Below are positions 7,541 to 15,020 of a stretch of DNA of 36,290 nt, piece by piece. Position 1 is the stretch's first letter; each line of letters starts with the position of its first letter. Both the position numbers and the translations under genes were made by a program. This DNA is from Candidatus Gemmiger excrementavium (lineage in GTDB: Bacteria; Bacillota; Clostridia; Oscillospirales; Ruminococcaceae), in the NCBI GenBank assembly GCA_019116485.1, contig DXBO01000141.1:1-36290 (forward strand), read 5' to 3'. Below the pieces are notes generated by a model. It worked only from the letters and a program-made list of their open reading frames with translations, was not told the DNA's origin and did no database searches.

Positions 7541-8977
7541 TTACTGCCGCCGGTAGAGATACCAGGTCACGGGCCCTTCGCCCCCGTCGTAGCTGCACTG
7601 GTCGATGCAGGTGTAGCCAGGGAACCGCACCCCCAGGTCGTCCACCAGCGCCACGATGTAACTCACCCGGGCATTTTCCAGCAGAGTGTTTTGTTCCTCC
7701 CACTGACCTTCCAGCGGCATGTTGGTCACGCAGAAATACCGGCAGGGCGGCAACAGGCCGCTGGCCGTATAAAAGCCGCCGTCCAGCGTTCCGTAGTTCA
7801 GCAGGCCGTCGCCGTGGTCCACGGCGATGGTGCGGGCAAAGCGCAGCTGAGGCAGCGTCTGGGCATCCCGTCCGCGCAGGGCCCGGTTGGGGCTGAGCAG
7901 TGCACACCACACCGCCGCAGCGGCCAACGCTTCCCAGGGCATAGCCCGCCGGGCAAGCGCGGGCATTCGGCCGGGCAGGGCCAAAGCGGCCAGCGGGGCC
8001 AACCCCAGAGGGGCAAACACCGCCAACACCAGCCCATAGTAGACAAGATACCCGCCCATCAAGCTGGTAAGGGCCAGCCCGGCTGCCAGGGCCGCCACCG
8101 ACGCCGCCGCGGCACGGCGGTGGGACGCAAAGGCCCAGGCCAAAAACAGCGCCAGCAGCCCAGCGGCGGGCAGACTGTCCCGCACAGCCCACCACAGGTG
8201 CCGGGCAAGCGCCGCCAGACCGCCCCGCTCCCCTGCGTACAGAAAAAGATTGTCGTAGAAATAAGCAGTGAACCAGTCCCCCAGCGCCCCATGGAGGCCA
8301 AAGTAAACCACCCACGGCAGCGTGGCCAGTGCCATGCCGCCCAGGTAGACCCCGCAGCTTTGCGCCAGTTGCCGGTGCAGGCCCCGGTGCCAGTAGGCCG
8401 CTGCCAACACCAGCACCCATGCAAGATAAAAGCCCAGCACCGTATATTTGAGCCACAAAGCACACCCTGCCAGCAAGCCGTGGCAAAACACCTGCCGCAG
8501 CGGCATGGGGCGGGGGTTTTGCACTTGAACCAGCAGGCCGTACAGTGCCGCCGCCAGCAGAGGCAGCAGCAGTTCCTCAGCGCTGCCGCCGTGGGAAAAA
8601 GCCCGGCTGGCGGCGATGGCCGCCGCCGGGACCGCCGCCCAGGCCGGGTGCAGGGGCTTGCACAAAAGCCGTTCCGCCGTACTCAGGCCAAGCGAGAGAA
8701 ACGCCGCAAATGCCCCGATCTCCACCGCAAAAACGCCGGCAAAACCGGTGGCATCCAGCAGCGTACCGATACCGTAGACAAGATAGAGCAGCGGGCCCTT
8801 GTGGTCGAAGACATCCCGGTAGAGCACCTTGCCCTGCATCATGGACTTGCCCATGGTAAAAAAGATGTTGGCGTCCATCCAGTCGTTGAAGCCGTAGAGC
8901 GGCGAGCACTTGCTGCACAGCGCCAGCACGGCAGCGGCGATGACCACACACCACAGCGCCCGTTTGCCTTTTTCCAT
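7541..8977 (-). CDS. Membrane glycosyltransferase-like protein (GT-C type)
   Basis: Polytopic membrane protein of 478 residues with about ten hydrophobic helices and a short soluble C-terminal domain. Near the N-terminus, NDWMDANIFFTMGKSMMQGK followed by YRDVFDHKGPLLYLVYGIG matches the first-loop pattern of the RgtA/B/C/D-like, PMT/ArnT-related glycosyltransferases, where acidic residues take part in catalysis. The start at 8977 (MEKGKRALW) has GGGGGTGA just upstream; a TTG further upstream is less likely. A promoter of its own was not obvious. It precedes the DUF2142 gene in the same direction, which suggests a shared envelope-glycan task. Family is reasonably secure, substrate unknown. Confidence 0.75.
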   Translation of the reverse strand: MEKGKRALWCVVIAAAVLALCSKCSPLYGFNDWMDANIFFTMGKSMMQGKVLYRDVFDHKGPLLYLVYGIGTLLDATGFAGVFAVEIGAFAAFLSLGLSTAERLLCKPLHPAWAAVPAAAIAASRAFSHGGSAEELLLPLLAAALYGLLVQVQNPRPMPLRQVFCHGLLAGCALWLKYTVLGFYLAWVLVLAAAYWHRGLHRQLAQSCGVYLGGMALATLPWVVYFGLHGALGDWFTAYFYDNLFLYAGERGGLAALARHLWWAVRDSLPAAGLLALFLAWAFASHRRAAAASVAALAAGLALTSLMGGYLVYYGLVLAVFAPLGLAPLAALALPGRMPALARRAMPWEALAAAAVWCALLSPNRALRGRDAQTLPQLRFARTIAVDHGDGLLNYGTLDGGFYTASGLLPPCRYFCVTNMPLEGQWEEQNTLLENARVSYIVALVDDLGVRFPGYTCIDQCSYDGGEGPVTWYLYRRQ

Positions 8978-8999
8978 GCGGTCACCCCCGTACAACAAA

Positions 9000-9030
9000 C
9001 CGCGCCCCAGTCAAACCGACCGGGGCGCGG
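9000..9030 (-). terminator. Terminator of the zinc-ribbon gene
   Basis: Nine-bp perfect stem (CCGCGCCCC, 9000-9008, with GGGGCGCGG, 9022-9030), followed on the minus strand by TTTGTT. Confidence 0.75.
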
Positions 9031-9071
9031 AGTGGAAATTCAAACTCGTGTTACACGTTTATACGCGCAAA

Positions 9072-9350
9072 TCAGCCGTTCTCTTTCATCTTGGCGAAGC
9101 ACTCGCTGCAGTAGACCGGGCGGTCCTCACGGGGCTGGAAGGGAACCTTGCAGGCTTTGCCGCAGCTGGCACAGACGGCGTCGAACATCTGGCGCTCACC
9201 GCGGGTGGCGTTCTTGCGGGCGTCGCGGCAGGGCTTGCAGCGCTGGGGCTGGTTCTCGAAACCACGGCTGGCGTAGAACTCCTGCTCGCCGGCGGTCCAG
9301 ACGAACTCCTTGCCGCAATCCTTGCATACCAAAGTCTTGTCTTCGAACAT
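9072..9350 (-). CDS. Zinc-ribbon domain protein
   Basis: Small soluble protein of 92 residues with several CxxC knuckles: LVCKDCGKEF (near residue 8), QRCKPCRDARK (near 36), AVCASCGKAC (near 58) and VYCSECFAKM (near 80). Two zinc ribbons are therefore likely: an N-terminal probable zinc-binding domain (PF13451 type) and a C-terminal CxxC-(about 20)-CxxC module common in clostridial small proteins. The ATG at 9350 has AGAGGAG nine bases upstream. It lies downstream of the sigma factor gene, 138 bp apart, and is followed by a strong terminator. Function is unknown; nucleic-acid or ribosome binding is only a guess. Confidence 0.82.
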   Translation of the reverse strand: MFEDKTLVCKDCGKEFVWTAGEQEFYASRGFENQPQRCKPCRDARKNATRGERQMFDAVCASCGKACKVPFQPREDRPVYCSECFAKMKENG

Positions 9351-9488
9351 AATGGGTATCTCCTCTGTTTGTATTTGCCCGCGGAAGAATCTAAACCAAC
9401 GCATATGGAATGGACCAACGAACTGATTTTAGGCGCTACTGGGGGCAGGTTGATATATGACCAGGCAACTGCCTGAATCCAAAAAAGG

Positions 9489-10034
9489 TCACTCGCCGCG
9501 CAGTTTGCGGCGGGCGCGGGCCAGCGCATTGGCCACGGCTTTGGGCGTAGTGCCCAGGGCCTGGGCTGTCTGGGAGGCCGGCTGACCGTGCAGACTGGCA
9601 ATGAGTACGCGGCGCTCCATCACCGAAAGATCGGTGCGCATGCGCTGCAGGGTATCGGCATAACGTTCCCCCGCAATGGCCAGTTCCTCCGGCCCGGGCT
9701 GGGGAATTTGTTCGGCGTCAGGCAGCGGTACGCTGAAGTTCAGCGGCGCGTGCTTCTTGCGCAGGGCTGCCCGCTGGGCGTCCTGCTGGGCGTGGTGGAT
9801 ACAGGCGGCGGCATAGGCCGCAAAAGGCGTGCCGGCAGCGGCGTTGTAACCGCGTACCGCCTGGAACAGACCGATCAGCCCTTCCTGCACGGCATCCTCA
9901 AAATCCAGGCCGGGCGCCCTGCAGGCGGCGGCCCCTTTGCGGATGGCCGGCATCATACGGGCAATCAGGGCGGCCAGGGCCGCTTCGTCCCCCTGCTGGG
10001 CGCATGCCAGCAGTTCCTCGTTGATTTTCTGCAT
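9489..10034 (-). CDS. SigH-like sigma-70 family sigma factor
   Basis: RNA polymerase sigma factor of 181 residues. Region 2 is clear (DFEDAVQEGLIGLFQAVRGY, about 45-64, then GTPFAAYAAACIHH), followed by RKKHAPLNFSVPL. That segment corresponds to the RQKHIPLNSYVSL stretch of Bacillus SigH, so the SigH/sporulation-type subgroup is the best fit. Region 4 at the C-terminus carries the HTH (LSVMERRVLIASLHGQPASQTAQALGTTPKAVANALARARRKL). No anti-sigma gene is next to it. It has a strong sigma-A promoter (10071-10099). In a probable non-spore-former this factor may serve competence or stress; that is inference. Confidence 0.85.
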   Translation of the reverse strand: MQKINEELLACAQQGDEAALAALIARMMPAIRKGAAACRAPGLDFEDAVQEGLIGLFQAVRGYNAAAGTPFAAYAAACIHHAQQDAQRAALRKKHAPLNFSVPLPDAEQIPQPGPEELAIAGERYADTLQRMRTDLSVMERRVLIASLHGQPASQTAQALGTTPKAVANALARARRKLRGE

Positions 10035-10070
10035 GCAAAAATCTCCACCGGCGCCGATGCGAACACCTTT

Positions 10071-10099
10071 ATAATAGCTGTAATGGCAGCATTTGTCAA
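10071..10099 (-). promoter_or_regulatory. Promoter of the SigH-like gene
   Basis: Minus strand: -35 TTGACA (10099-10094), 17-bp spacer, -10 TATTAT (10076-10071). Close to consensus, about 37 bp before the ATG. Confidence 0.8.
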
Positions 10100-10155
10100 C
10101 ATTTTTTTATGCAGCTTGCCAAAGCCTTTGCCGCCCATTTTGTGCAAACCGGGCC

Positions 10156-10184
10156 TTGCAATTCCCTGCGCAGACTGCTATACT
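10156..10184 (+). promoter_or_regulatory. Promoter of the riboswitch-oadB operon
   Basis: Plus strand: -35 TTGCAA (10156-10161), 17-bp spacer, -10 TATACT (10179-10184). Predicted start near 10191, at the 5' edge of the riboswitch. Confidence 0.8.
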
Positions 10185-10190
10185 ATGCTG

Positions 10191-10344
10191 TAAGGGAAAA
10201 GGGAGTAAGCGGCGTGCGCCCGTGCCATCACCGGTGCCGCGTATGATTCCGTCATCACGGGTGTGTGTACCCCGGTTTCATGCTCAAACACTGAGACTTT
10301 TGCCGACGTACTGGTGTGCGCCGCGGCAGGGGTCTTTTTCTTTT
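10191..10344 (+). promoter_or_regulatory. yybP-ykoY-type (manganese) riboswitch with terminator
   Basis: The leader shows the conserved blocks of the yybP-ykoY aptamer in order. These are P1.1 GGGAAAAG (10194-10201) followed by GGAGTA (10202-10207); a P2 stem GCGGC/GCCGC (10209-10240); a P3 stem GTATGA/TCATGC (10241-10283) with CGTCATCA in its loop (10250-10257); and CTGAGACTTTTGCC (10291-10304), whose end closes P1.1. The same GACTTTTGCC (10295-10304) can instead pair over ten positions with GGCAGGGGTC (10325-10334), directly followed by TTTTTCTTTT. Ligand-stabilised P1 would thus block termination: an ON switch, as known for Mn2+-sensing members. The motif assignment is from memory and needs a covariance-model search. 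Confidence 0.82.
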
Positions 10345-10391
10345 GCCCTTTGCCGACACACCCCGATTTATCCGATGGGAGGGTCAATGTT

Positions 10392-11525
10392 ATGAACGTA
10401 TTGCAAACCTTTGCCGGGCTGTTCGCCAACTTCGGCAATCTGACCTGGCAGATGGTGGTCATGTGGATCATCGGCGGATTGCTGATCTACCTGGGCATCG
10501 TCAAAAAAATGGAACCCAGCCTGCTGCTGCCTATGGGCTTCGGCGCGATTCTGGTCAACCTGCCGCTGTCCGGCGCTATCACCCAGGGGGACACAGAAGG
10601 TCCCATCACCGCCTTATTTCAGGCAGGTATGTCCAACGAACTGTTTCCGCTGCTGCTGTTCATCGGCATCGGTGCCATGATCGACTTCGGCCCCCTGCTG
10701 GAAAAACCCTGGCTGATGCTGTTCGGCGCGGCGGCCCAGTTCGGCATCTTTTTCACACTGGTGGTGGCCGGGTTGTTCTTTGACCTGCCTGATGCGGCTT
10801 CCATCGCGGTGATCGGCGCAGCGGACGGTCCCACGGCCATCTTTGTGGCCAACACCCTGGGCAGCAAATACCTGGGCGCGATCATGGTGGCAGCCTACAG
10901 CTATATGGCCCTGGTGCCCATTGTGCAGCCGCCGGTGATACGGCTGTGCACCACCAAAAAGGAACGCCTGATCCGCATGCCGTACCAGAAAGGCAGCGTC
11001 AGCAAAACCACCAAGATTCTGTTCCCCATTGTGGTGACCATCGTGGCCGGGCTGGTGGCCCCCGCCAGCGTGGCGCTGGTCGGCTTTTTGATGTTCGGCA
11101 ACCTGATCCGGGAATGCGGGGTCCTCAACTCTCTGTCCGAGACCGCACAGAACGTGCTGGCCAACCTGATCACCCTGGTGCTGGGCCTGACGGTGGCCGG
11201 GCAGATGACCGCCGATAAATTCGTCAAGCCCGATACCCTGCTGATCCTGGCTCTGGGCCTGGTGGCGTTTATCTTTGATACCGCGGGCGGTGTTCTGTTC
11301 GCCAAGCTGCTGAACGTCTTCCTGCCTGCGGACAAAAAAATCAATCCCATGATCGGCGCGGCGGGCATTTCCGCCTTCCCCATGAGCGGCCGCGTGGTCA
11401 ACCAGATGGGCCTGGCAGAGGACAACCAGAATTTCCTGCTGATGTACTCCATCAGCGTCAACGTTTCGGGCCAGATCGCCTCGGTCATTGCCGGCGGCCT
11501 GATCCTGACCCTGATGAATCTGTGA
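10392..11525 (+). CDS. Sodium-pump decarboxylase beta-subunit family protein (OadB-like), stand-alone
   Basis: Polytopic membrane protein of 377 residues in the OadB/MmdB/GcdB family, which in complexes couples decarboxylation to Na+ export. The Na+-site residues known from Klebsiella OadB appear kept: Asp145 in IGAADGPTAIF, and Asn318 and Ser327 in NPMIGAAGISAFPMSGRV, with the same N-to-S spacing as N373/S382. About eleven hydrophobic segments can be drawn. The ATG at 10392 has GGGAGG nine bases upstream. No carboxyltransferase (OadA) or biotin-carrier gene is in the window; only a 42-residue membrane protein follows. The gene lies behind a manganese-type riboswitch, unusual for this family. 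It may be an ion transporter in its own right, which is inference. Confidence 0.85.
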   Translation: MNVLQTFAGLFANFGNLTWQMVVMWIIGGLLIYLGIVKKMEPSLLLPMGFGAILVNLPLSGAITQGDTEGPITALFQAGMSNELFPLLLFIGIGAMIDFGPLLEKPWLMLFGAAAQFGIFFTLVVAGLFFDLPDAASIAVIGAADGPTAIFVANTLGSKYLGAIMVAAYSYMALVPIVQPPVIRLCTTKKERLIRMPYQKGSVSKTTKILFPIVVTIVAGLVAPASVALVGFLMFGNLIRECGVLNSLSETAQNVLANLITLVLGLTVAGQMTADKFVKPDTLLILALGLVAFIFDTAGGVLFAKLLNVFLPADKKINPMIGAAGISAFPMSGRVVNQMGLAEDNQNFLLMYSISVNVSGQIASVIAGGLILTLMNL

Positions 11526-11538
11526 GGAGGTACACACC

Positions 11539-11667
11539 ATGAACGTTACATCTCTGGCCACGACACTGCCCATACTGCTGGCGGGCATGCTGGGCATCTT
11601 TCTCGTCATCGGGCTCATCATCCTGGTGGTCTACCTGCTGCACAAGTTTACCGCTGGTGCCCGGTAA
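11539..11667 (+). CDS. 42-residue single-span membrane protein (gamma-subunit-like)
   Basis: A small gene 13 bp after the OadB-like gene, with an excellent ribosome site (GAGGAGG seven bases before the ATG). The product of 42 residues has one hydrophobic helix (about residues 10-34: PILLAGMLGIFLVIGLIILV) and a short basic tail (HKFTAGAR). Position and shape match the gamma subunits of sodium-pump decarboxylases (OadG), which anchor and assemble the beta subunit. It is much shorter than usual OadG and lacks the His/Pro-rich tail. It could be a dedicated small partner of the stand-alone beta subunit. A terminator follows 24 bp later. Confidence 0.75.
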   Translation: MNVTSLATTLPILLAGMLGIFLVIGLIILVVYLLHKFTAGAR

Positions 11668-11690
11668 GCCGCCGTATTCCATCACAGCAC

Positions 11691-11722
11691 AAAAGCGCCG
11701 CCCCGGCCGGGGCGGCGCTTTT
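11691..11722. terminator. Bidirectional terminator between oadB operon and degV
   Basis: Perfect 32-bp palindrome (AAAAGCGCCGCCCCGG and its complement) between convergent genes, with T-runs on both sides. It can end transcription from both directions. Confidence 0.85.
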
Positions 11723-11736
11723 ATCCTTTTTTCGTC

Positions 11737-12585
11737 TTATTCTGCATTCTGCGAAACAAACACCACACCCACCGCACGGGGACCCACATGGGTGCCGATG
11801 GTGGCGCCGATCTGGCTTACATGCACATCGTTCAGCTTCAGGTTCTGGTGCAGGTAGTGGTTGACCGGGCCTGCCATGCCCTTGTCGTCGCTGTACAGCA
11901 CGGTGCAGCCATAGTCGGCATCCACACCGCCCATCTCGTCGATCTGCTTGAACATGGCCACCAGGGCACCGGGGCGGCCCCGCCCCTTACCGGCCAGCTT
12001 GACCGCGCCGTCATAGAGGGAGATCACCGGCTTGATGCCCAGGGCACCGCCCACCAGTGCTACGGCGGCAGAAACACGCCCGCCTTTCTGCAGATGTTTG
12101 AGGCTGTCCACCACGGCCACAATGCGCACCCGCTTTTTCAGCGATTCCAGTGCGTCCACGATCTCTGCCGCGGTGAACCCCTGGTCCCGCAGGCGCAGTG
12201 CCTCCCGCACAATGACGGCCTCGCCCTGGGTGGCAGTCTCGGAGTCAATGATATGGACGGGGACATCCACATCCCCGGCGGCCATGGTGGCACACTGGTA
12301 GGTACCGGACAGCTTCTGGGCCACCGTGATGACGATCATCTCGTCCCCGGCGTCGGCAGCATCGGTAAATGCCTCGATAAAGGCGGCGGGGCTGGGCTGG
12401 CTGGTGCGGGGCAGCTTGCTGTCGCTGGCCAGGCGGACGAAGAATTCGTCCTTGGTCATGGAGCCGTCATCCTCCTGGGAGGTGCCGTCCTCAAAGGTGA
12501 TAGCCATAGGCACAACGACCACACCGGGCTGTTCCAGTTCCCGGGCGGTCAGGTCGGCTGCGGAATCGGTGATGATGCGGATCAT
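11737..12585 (-). CDS. DegV family fatty-acid-binding protein
   Basis: DegV/FakB-type protein of 282 residues. Family members hold a fatty acid in a deep cleft and, as FakB, present it to the kinase FakA for phospholipid synthesis. The N-terminal MIRIITDSAADLTAREL is the classic DegV opening (TDSxxDL). The middle holds TSQPSPAAFIEAF, the ligand-contact loop, and GTYQCATMAA; a later KGGRVSAAVALVGGALGIKPV matches the C-terminal domain signature. Start at 12585 with AAGGGAAG upstream. It is 50 bp after rmuC in the same direction, probably co-transcribed. No fakA in the window, so the exact role stays open. Confidence 0.92.
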   Translation of the reverse strand: MIRIITDSAADLTARELEQPGVVVVPMAITFEDGTSQEDDGSMTKDEFFVRLASDSKLPRTSQPSPAAFIEAFTDAADAGDEMIVITVAQKLSGTYQCATMAAGDVDVPVHIIDSETATQGEAVIVREALRLRDQGFTAAEIVDALESLKKRVRIVAVVDSLKHLQKGGRVSAAVALVGGALGIKPVISLYDGAVKLAGKGRGRPGALVAMFKQIDEMGGVDADYGCTVLYSDDKGMAGPVNHYLHQNLKLNDVHVSQIGATIGTHVGPRAVGVVFVSQNAE

Positions 12586-12635
12586 GGTACTTCCCTTTCC
12601 TTTGCATGTTGTTGGGTGGAAGCGGTAAAACGCCG

Positions 12636-14000
12636 CTATACGGTCTTTTCCTGTTCAAGTCCCAGCAGCCCCGCCGCCGATTCGGGGTCGAGCTGCTGTA
12701 CGGATTCCAGTTTGCGGGTGATGGCCCGGCTGCGCGGGCCGATGAGTTCCTCCAGGTCAGAGCCGGTCTGGTTCAGGTGGCGCTGCATCTGCTGCAGCCC
12801 GGCGCCGAACTTTTCGAACTCAGTCTTGACGGCCCCCAGAATATTCCACACCTCGCCGGAGCGTTTCTGGATGGCCAGTGTGCGGAAGCCCATCTGCAGC
12901 GCGTTGAGCAGCGCCGCCATGGTGGAGGGGCCCGCCACCGTGATCTGGTAGTCCCGCTGCAGTGTCTCGGTGATGCCGCTGGATACCACCTCGGCATACA
13001 GCCCTTCAAAGGGCAGGAACAGGATGCCGAAGCCGGTGGTATAGGGCACCTCGATGTATTTGTCGCGGATATCCTTGGCCTCCTGCCGCAGCACACTGTA
13101 CAGGGCCTTGCGCATGGCGGCGGTGGCCGCCGCGTCCCCTCGTTCCTGAGCGGCCTGCAGGTGGGCATAGGTATCGCCGGGGAATTTGGCATCAATAGGC
13201 AGCCACACGGTGCCGGATTGCCCCGGCAGCCTGACGGCAAACTCCACCCGGTTGTTGCTGCCGGGCACCGTGACCACGTTGCGCTCATACTGGCCGGGCG
13301 CCAGAATCTGTTCCAGAATGGCCCCTAACTGAACCTCGCCCAGAATGCCCCGGGTCTTGACGCCGGACAGCACCTGTTTGAGGCTGCCCACGTCGGCGGC
13401 CAGGTTCTGCATCTCGCCCAGGCCCTTGTAGACCTGTTCCAGCTGGGCGCTTACCGTGCGGAAGGAATCGTGGATGCGCTTTTGCAGGGTATCCTGCAAT
13501 TTTTCCTCTACCGTGCCGCGTATCTCATCCAGTTTTTTGTTGTTGTCGGCCCGGATCACATTGAGTCCCTGGACCAGGGCTCCCCGCACCCCGTCCAGGC
13601 GCACGGCGTTGGAGTCCTCCAGGTTTTTCAGGCGGTTTTCCAGCATGGTCAGCTGGGCCAGCAGGGCATCGTTGGCAGCTTTCTGCCGGGCAGCCCCCGC
13701 CCGGTCAATGGCCTCCAGCCGGGCGGTGGACGCCGCCGCGCTCTGGCGCTGGTTTTCCCCCAGCAGGGCAGAGAAATCCCGCAGACTGGCCGAAGTAGTG
13801 CGGGTGGTTTCCCCCTGCATGGCCCGCAGCTGTTCCGCCAGCAGGTCGGTTTCCTCCTGCAGCACCGGGGTCATGGCGCGCACAAAATCCTCGGCGGTGT
13901 CGGTACGCCGGGCGCTTTGCCGGGTGCGCACCAGCAGCACCACCAGCAGCACATCCCCTAGCAGGGCCAGCGCCAGCAAGACATAATAGATCCAGTTCAT
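12636..14000 (-). CDS. rmuC: DNA recombination protein RmuC homologue
   Basis: RmuC-family protein, 454 residues. RmuC is a PD-(D/E)XK-like protein reported to limit DNA inversions and rearrangements. Visible parts: one N-terminal membrane helix (IYYVLLALALLGDVLLVVLLV, about 4-24), a long coiled coil (about 30-200), and the RmuC core with LGEVQLGAILEQILAPGQYERN, VWLPIDAKFPGDTYAHLQ, YTTGFGILFLPFEGLYAEV and VAGPSTMAALLNALQMGFR. The last three are signature blocks, with the DAKFP motif the nuclease-like centre. Start at 14000 with AAGGA six bases upstream. It has its own promoter (14028-14056) and is probably transcribed with degV. Confidence 0.93.
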   Translation of the reverse strand: MNWIYYVLLALALLGDVLLVVLLVRTRQSARRTDTAEDFVRAMTPVLQEETDLLAEQLRAMQGETTRTTSASLRDFSALLGENQRQSAAASTARLEAIDRAGAARQKAANDALLAQLTMLENRLKNLEDSNAVRLDGVRGALVQGLNVIRADNNKKLDEIRGTVEEKLQDTLQKRIHDSFRTVSAQLEQVYKGLGEMQNLAADVGSLKQVLSGVKTRGILGEVQLGAILEQILAPGQYERNVVTVPGSNNRVEFAVRLPGQSGTVWLPIDAKFPGDTYAHLQAAQERGDAAATAAMRKALYSVLRQEAKDIRDKYIEVPYTTGFGILFLPFEGLYAEVVSSGITETLQRDYQITVAGPSTMAALLNALQMGFRTLAIQKRSGEVWNILGAVKTEFEKFGAGLQQMQRHLNQTGSDLEELIGPRSRAITRKLESVQQLDPESAAGLLGLEQEKTV

Positions 14001-14027
14001 AAAAAATCCTTCTGCCTGCCTGGTGCC

Positions 14028-14056
14028 AGTATAGCACATCAGGCAGCCGATACCAA
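14028..14056 (-). promoter_or_regulatory. Promoter of rmuC-degV
   Basis: Minus strand: -35 TTGGTA (14056-14051), 17-bp spacer, -10 TATACT (14033-14028), about 28 bp before the start codon. Confidence 0.6.
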
Positions 14057-14082
14057 GTACAGTTGTCTAAAGTTGGCCTTGT

Positions 14083-14469
14083 TCAGTGCAGGAGCAGCAG
14101 TGCCACCCCTACCAGAGCCATGCTGGCGGCCAGCACCTCGGTGCCGGGGCTTTTGCGCTCTACAAGAGGACGCGCCGGGTTGTACCACACCAGCACGCTT
14201 TTACCGGTGCGGTCCGAGCGGTCAAACCAGAAAGAATCGTTGGTCTCCCGCTCCAGGCGCTCGCCGTCCGCATACAGTTCCACCAGGTAGCGGTATCCGC
14301 CCGCCCCGTTCCGGGGGCTGGTACTGCCGGCTTTGCGGCACTGCAGAATCCGCCCCGGCAACAGCTGCGCCCCACGCACCGTGCGGTATTTTTCCCACAG
14401 GGTGGCAGCAGCCAGCACCAGCAGCGCCGTGCCCAACAGACGGTAAAAAATCAAAAGTCCAATCGGCAT
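14083..14469 (-). CDS. DUF3592-like small membrane protein
   Basis: Protein of 128 residues with an N-terminal membrane helix (IGLLIFYRLLGTALLVLAAATLW) and a C-terminal one (TEVLAASMALVGVALLLLH). Between them lies a beta-rich domain containing RYLVELYADGERLERETN and GKSVLVWYNPARPL. The order helix, soluble beta domain with a V.YNP..P block, helix matches DUF3592-type membrane proteins of unknown function. It is transcribed alone from a promoter at 14530-14558 and stands divergently to yerC-galM. Role unknown. Confidence 0.7.
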   Translation of the reverse strand: MPIGLLIFYRLLGTALLVLAAATLWEKYRTVRGAQLLPGRILQCRKAGSTSPRNGAGGYRYLVELYADGERLERETNDSFWFDRSDRTGKSVLVWYNPARPLVERKSPGTEVLAASMALVGVALLLLH

Positions 14470-14529
14470 AACTTCCCTTTCCCGGCGCCTGGCAAGCAGG
14501 GCGCGCGGCCTCTCTACTTATATAATATT

Positions 14530-14558
14530 ATAATACCCTGCTTTGGCCAAACGTGCAA
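14530..14558 (-). promoter_or_regulatory. Promoter of the DUF3592-like gene
   Basis: Minus strand: -35 TTGCAC (14558-14553), 17-bp spacer, -10 TATTAT (14535-14530), embedded in an AT-rich patch (14517-14535). Confidence 0.55.
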
Positions 14559-14606
14559 GTGCCTGCCGGCAAATTGCGGGCGGCCTTGCTTTCCCGGTTT
14601 AAAGTA

Positions 14607-14635
14607 TTGACTAAATTGGGCACATTTGCTAGAAT
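14607..14635 (+). promoter_or_regulatory. Promoter of yerC-galM
   Basis: Plus strand: -35 TTGACT (14607-14612), 17-bp spacer, -10 TAGAAT (14630-14635), about 59 bp before the first start codon. Confidence 0.7.
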
Positions 14636-14693
14636 AGTTTTATGAATGACCCCGACTTAAAAACACTTTCAACAAAATCAAAAGGAGGCGCCT

Positions 14694-15008
14694 ATGCGCC
14701 CTGAAAACCCGCAACCTAAAGAGCGGGACACCGCCCTGTATGAGGCGATCCTGCGGCTCAACGACCTGAAGGAATGCATCCGCTTTTTTGACGACCTGTG
14801 TGCCGTAACTGAACTGCGTACCATGGAGCAGCGCTATGCCGTAGCCGGCTGTCTGCTGCAAGGCAAGGTGTACAGCGAGATAAGGCGCCAGACCGGAGCG
14901 TCCAGCGCCACGGTCAGCCGTGTCAACCGCATGCTCAACTACGGCACCGGCAGCGTGGCTGCCAGCGTCCGGTACGACCTGGAACACCTGAACCAAGACA
15001 ACGAATAA
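14694..15008 (+). CDS. YerC/YecD family TrpR-related regulator
   Basis: DNA-binding protein of 104 residues in the YerC/TrpR-like family. The TrpR-type fold is seen in LYEAILRLNDLKECIRFFDDLCAVTELRTMEQRYAVAGCLLQG and the HTH in KVYSEIRRQTGASSATVSRVNRML (about 62-85), where TGASSATVSRV is the reader helix. The ligand, if any, is not known for this family. Start at 14694 with AAAGGAGG nearby. It is first in a two-gene unit, 12 bp before galM, so it may regulate its own operon in response to a sugar or metabolite; that is inference. Confidence 0.9.
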   Translation: MRPENPQPKERDTALYEAILRLNDLKECIRFFDDLCAVTELRTMEQRYAVAGCLLQGKVYSEIRRQTGASSATVSRVNRMLNYGTGSVAASVRYDLEHLNQDNE

Positions 15009-15020
15009 GGAGGAGCTGCC

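Noticed and set aside
7691-9352. Long plus-strand frame across the glycosyltransferase gene
   Set aside because: Low-complexity Gln/Arg composition and exact overlap with a well-supported minus-strand gene.
10209-10324. Alternative 12-bp pairing GCGGCGTGCGCC with GGTGTGCGCCGC as the main riboswitch helix
   Set aside because: It needs three G-U pairs and conflicts with the P2 stem expected for the yybP-ykoY fold; kept only as a possible off-state fold.
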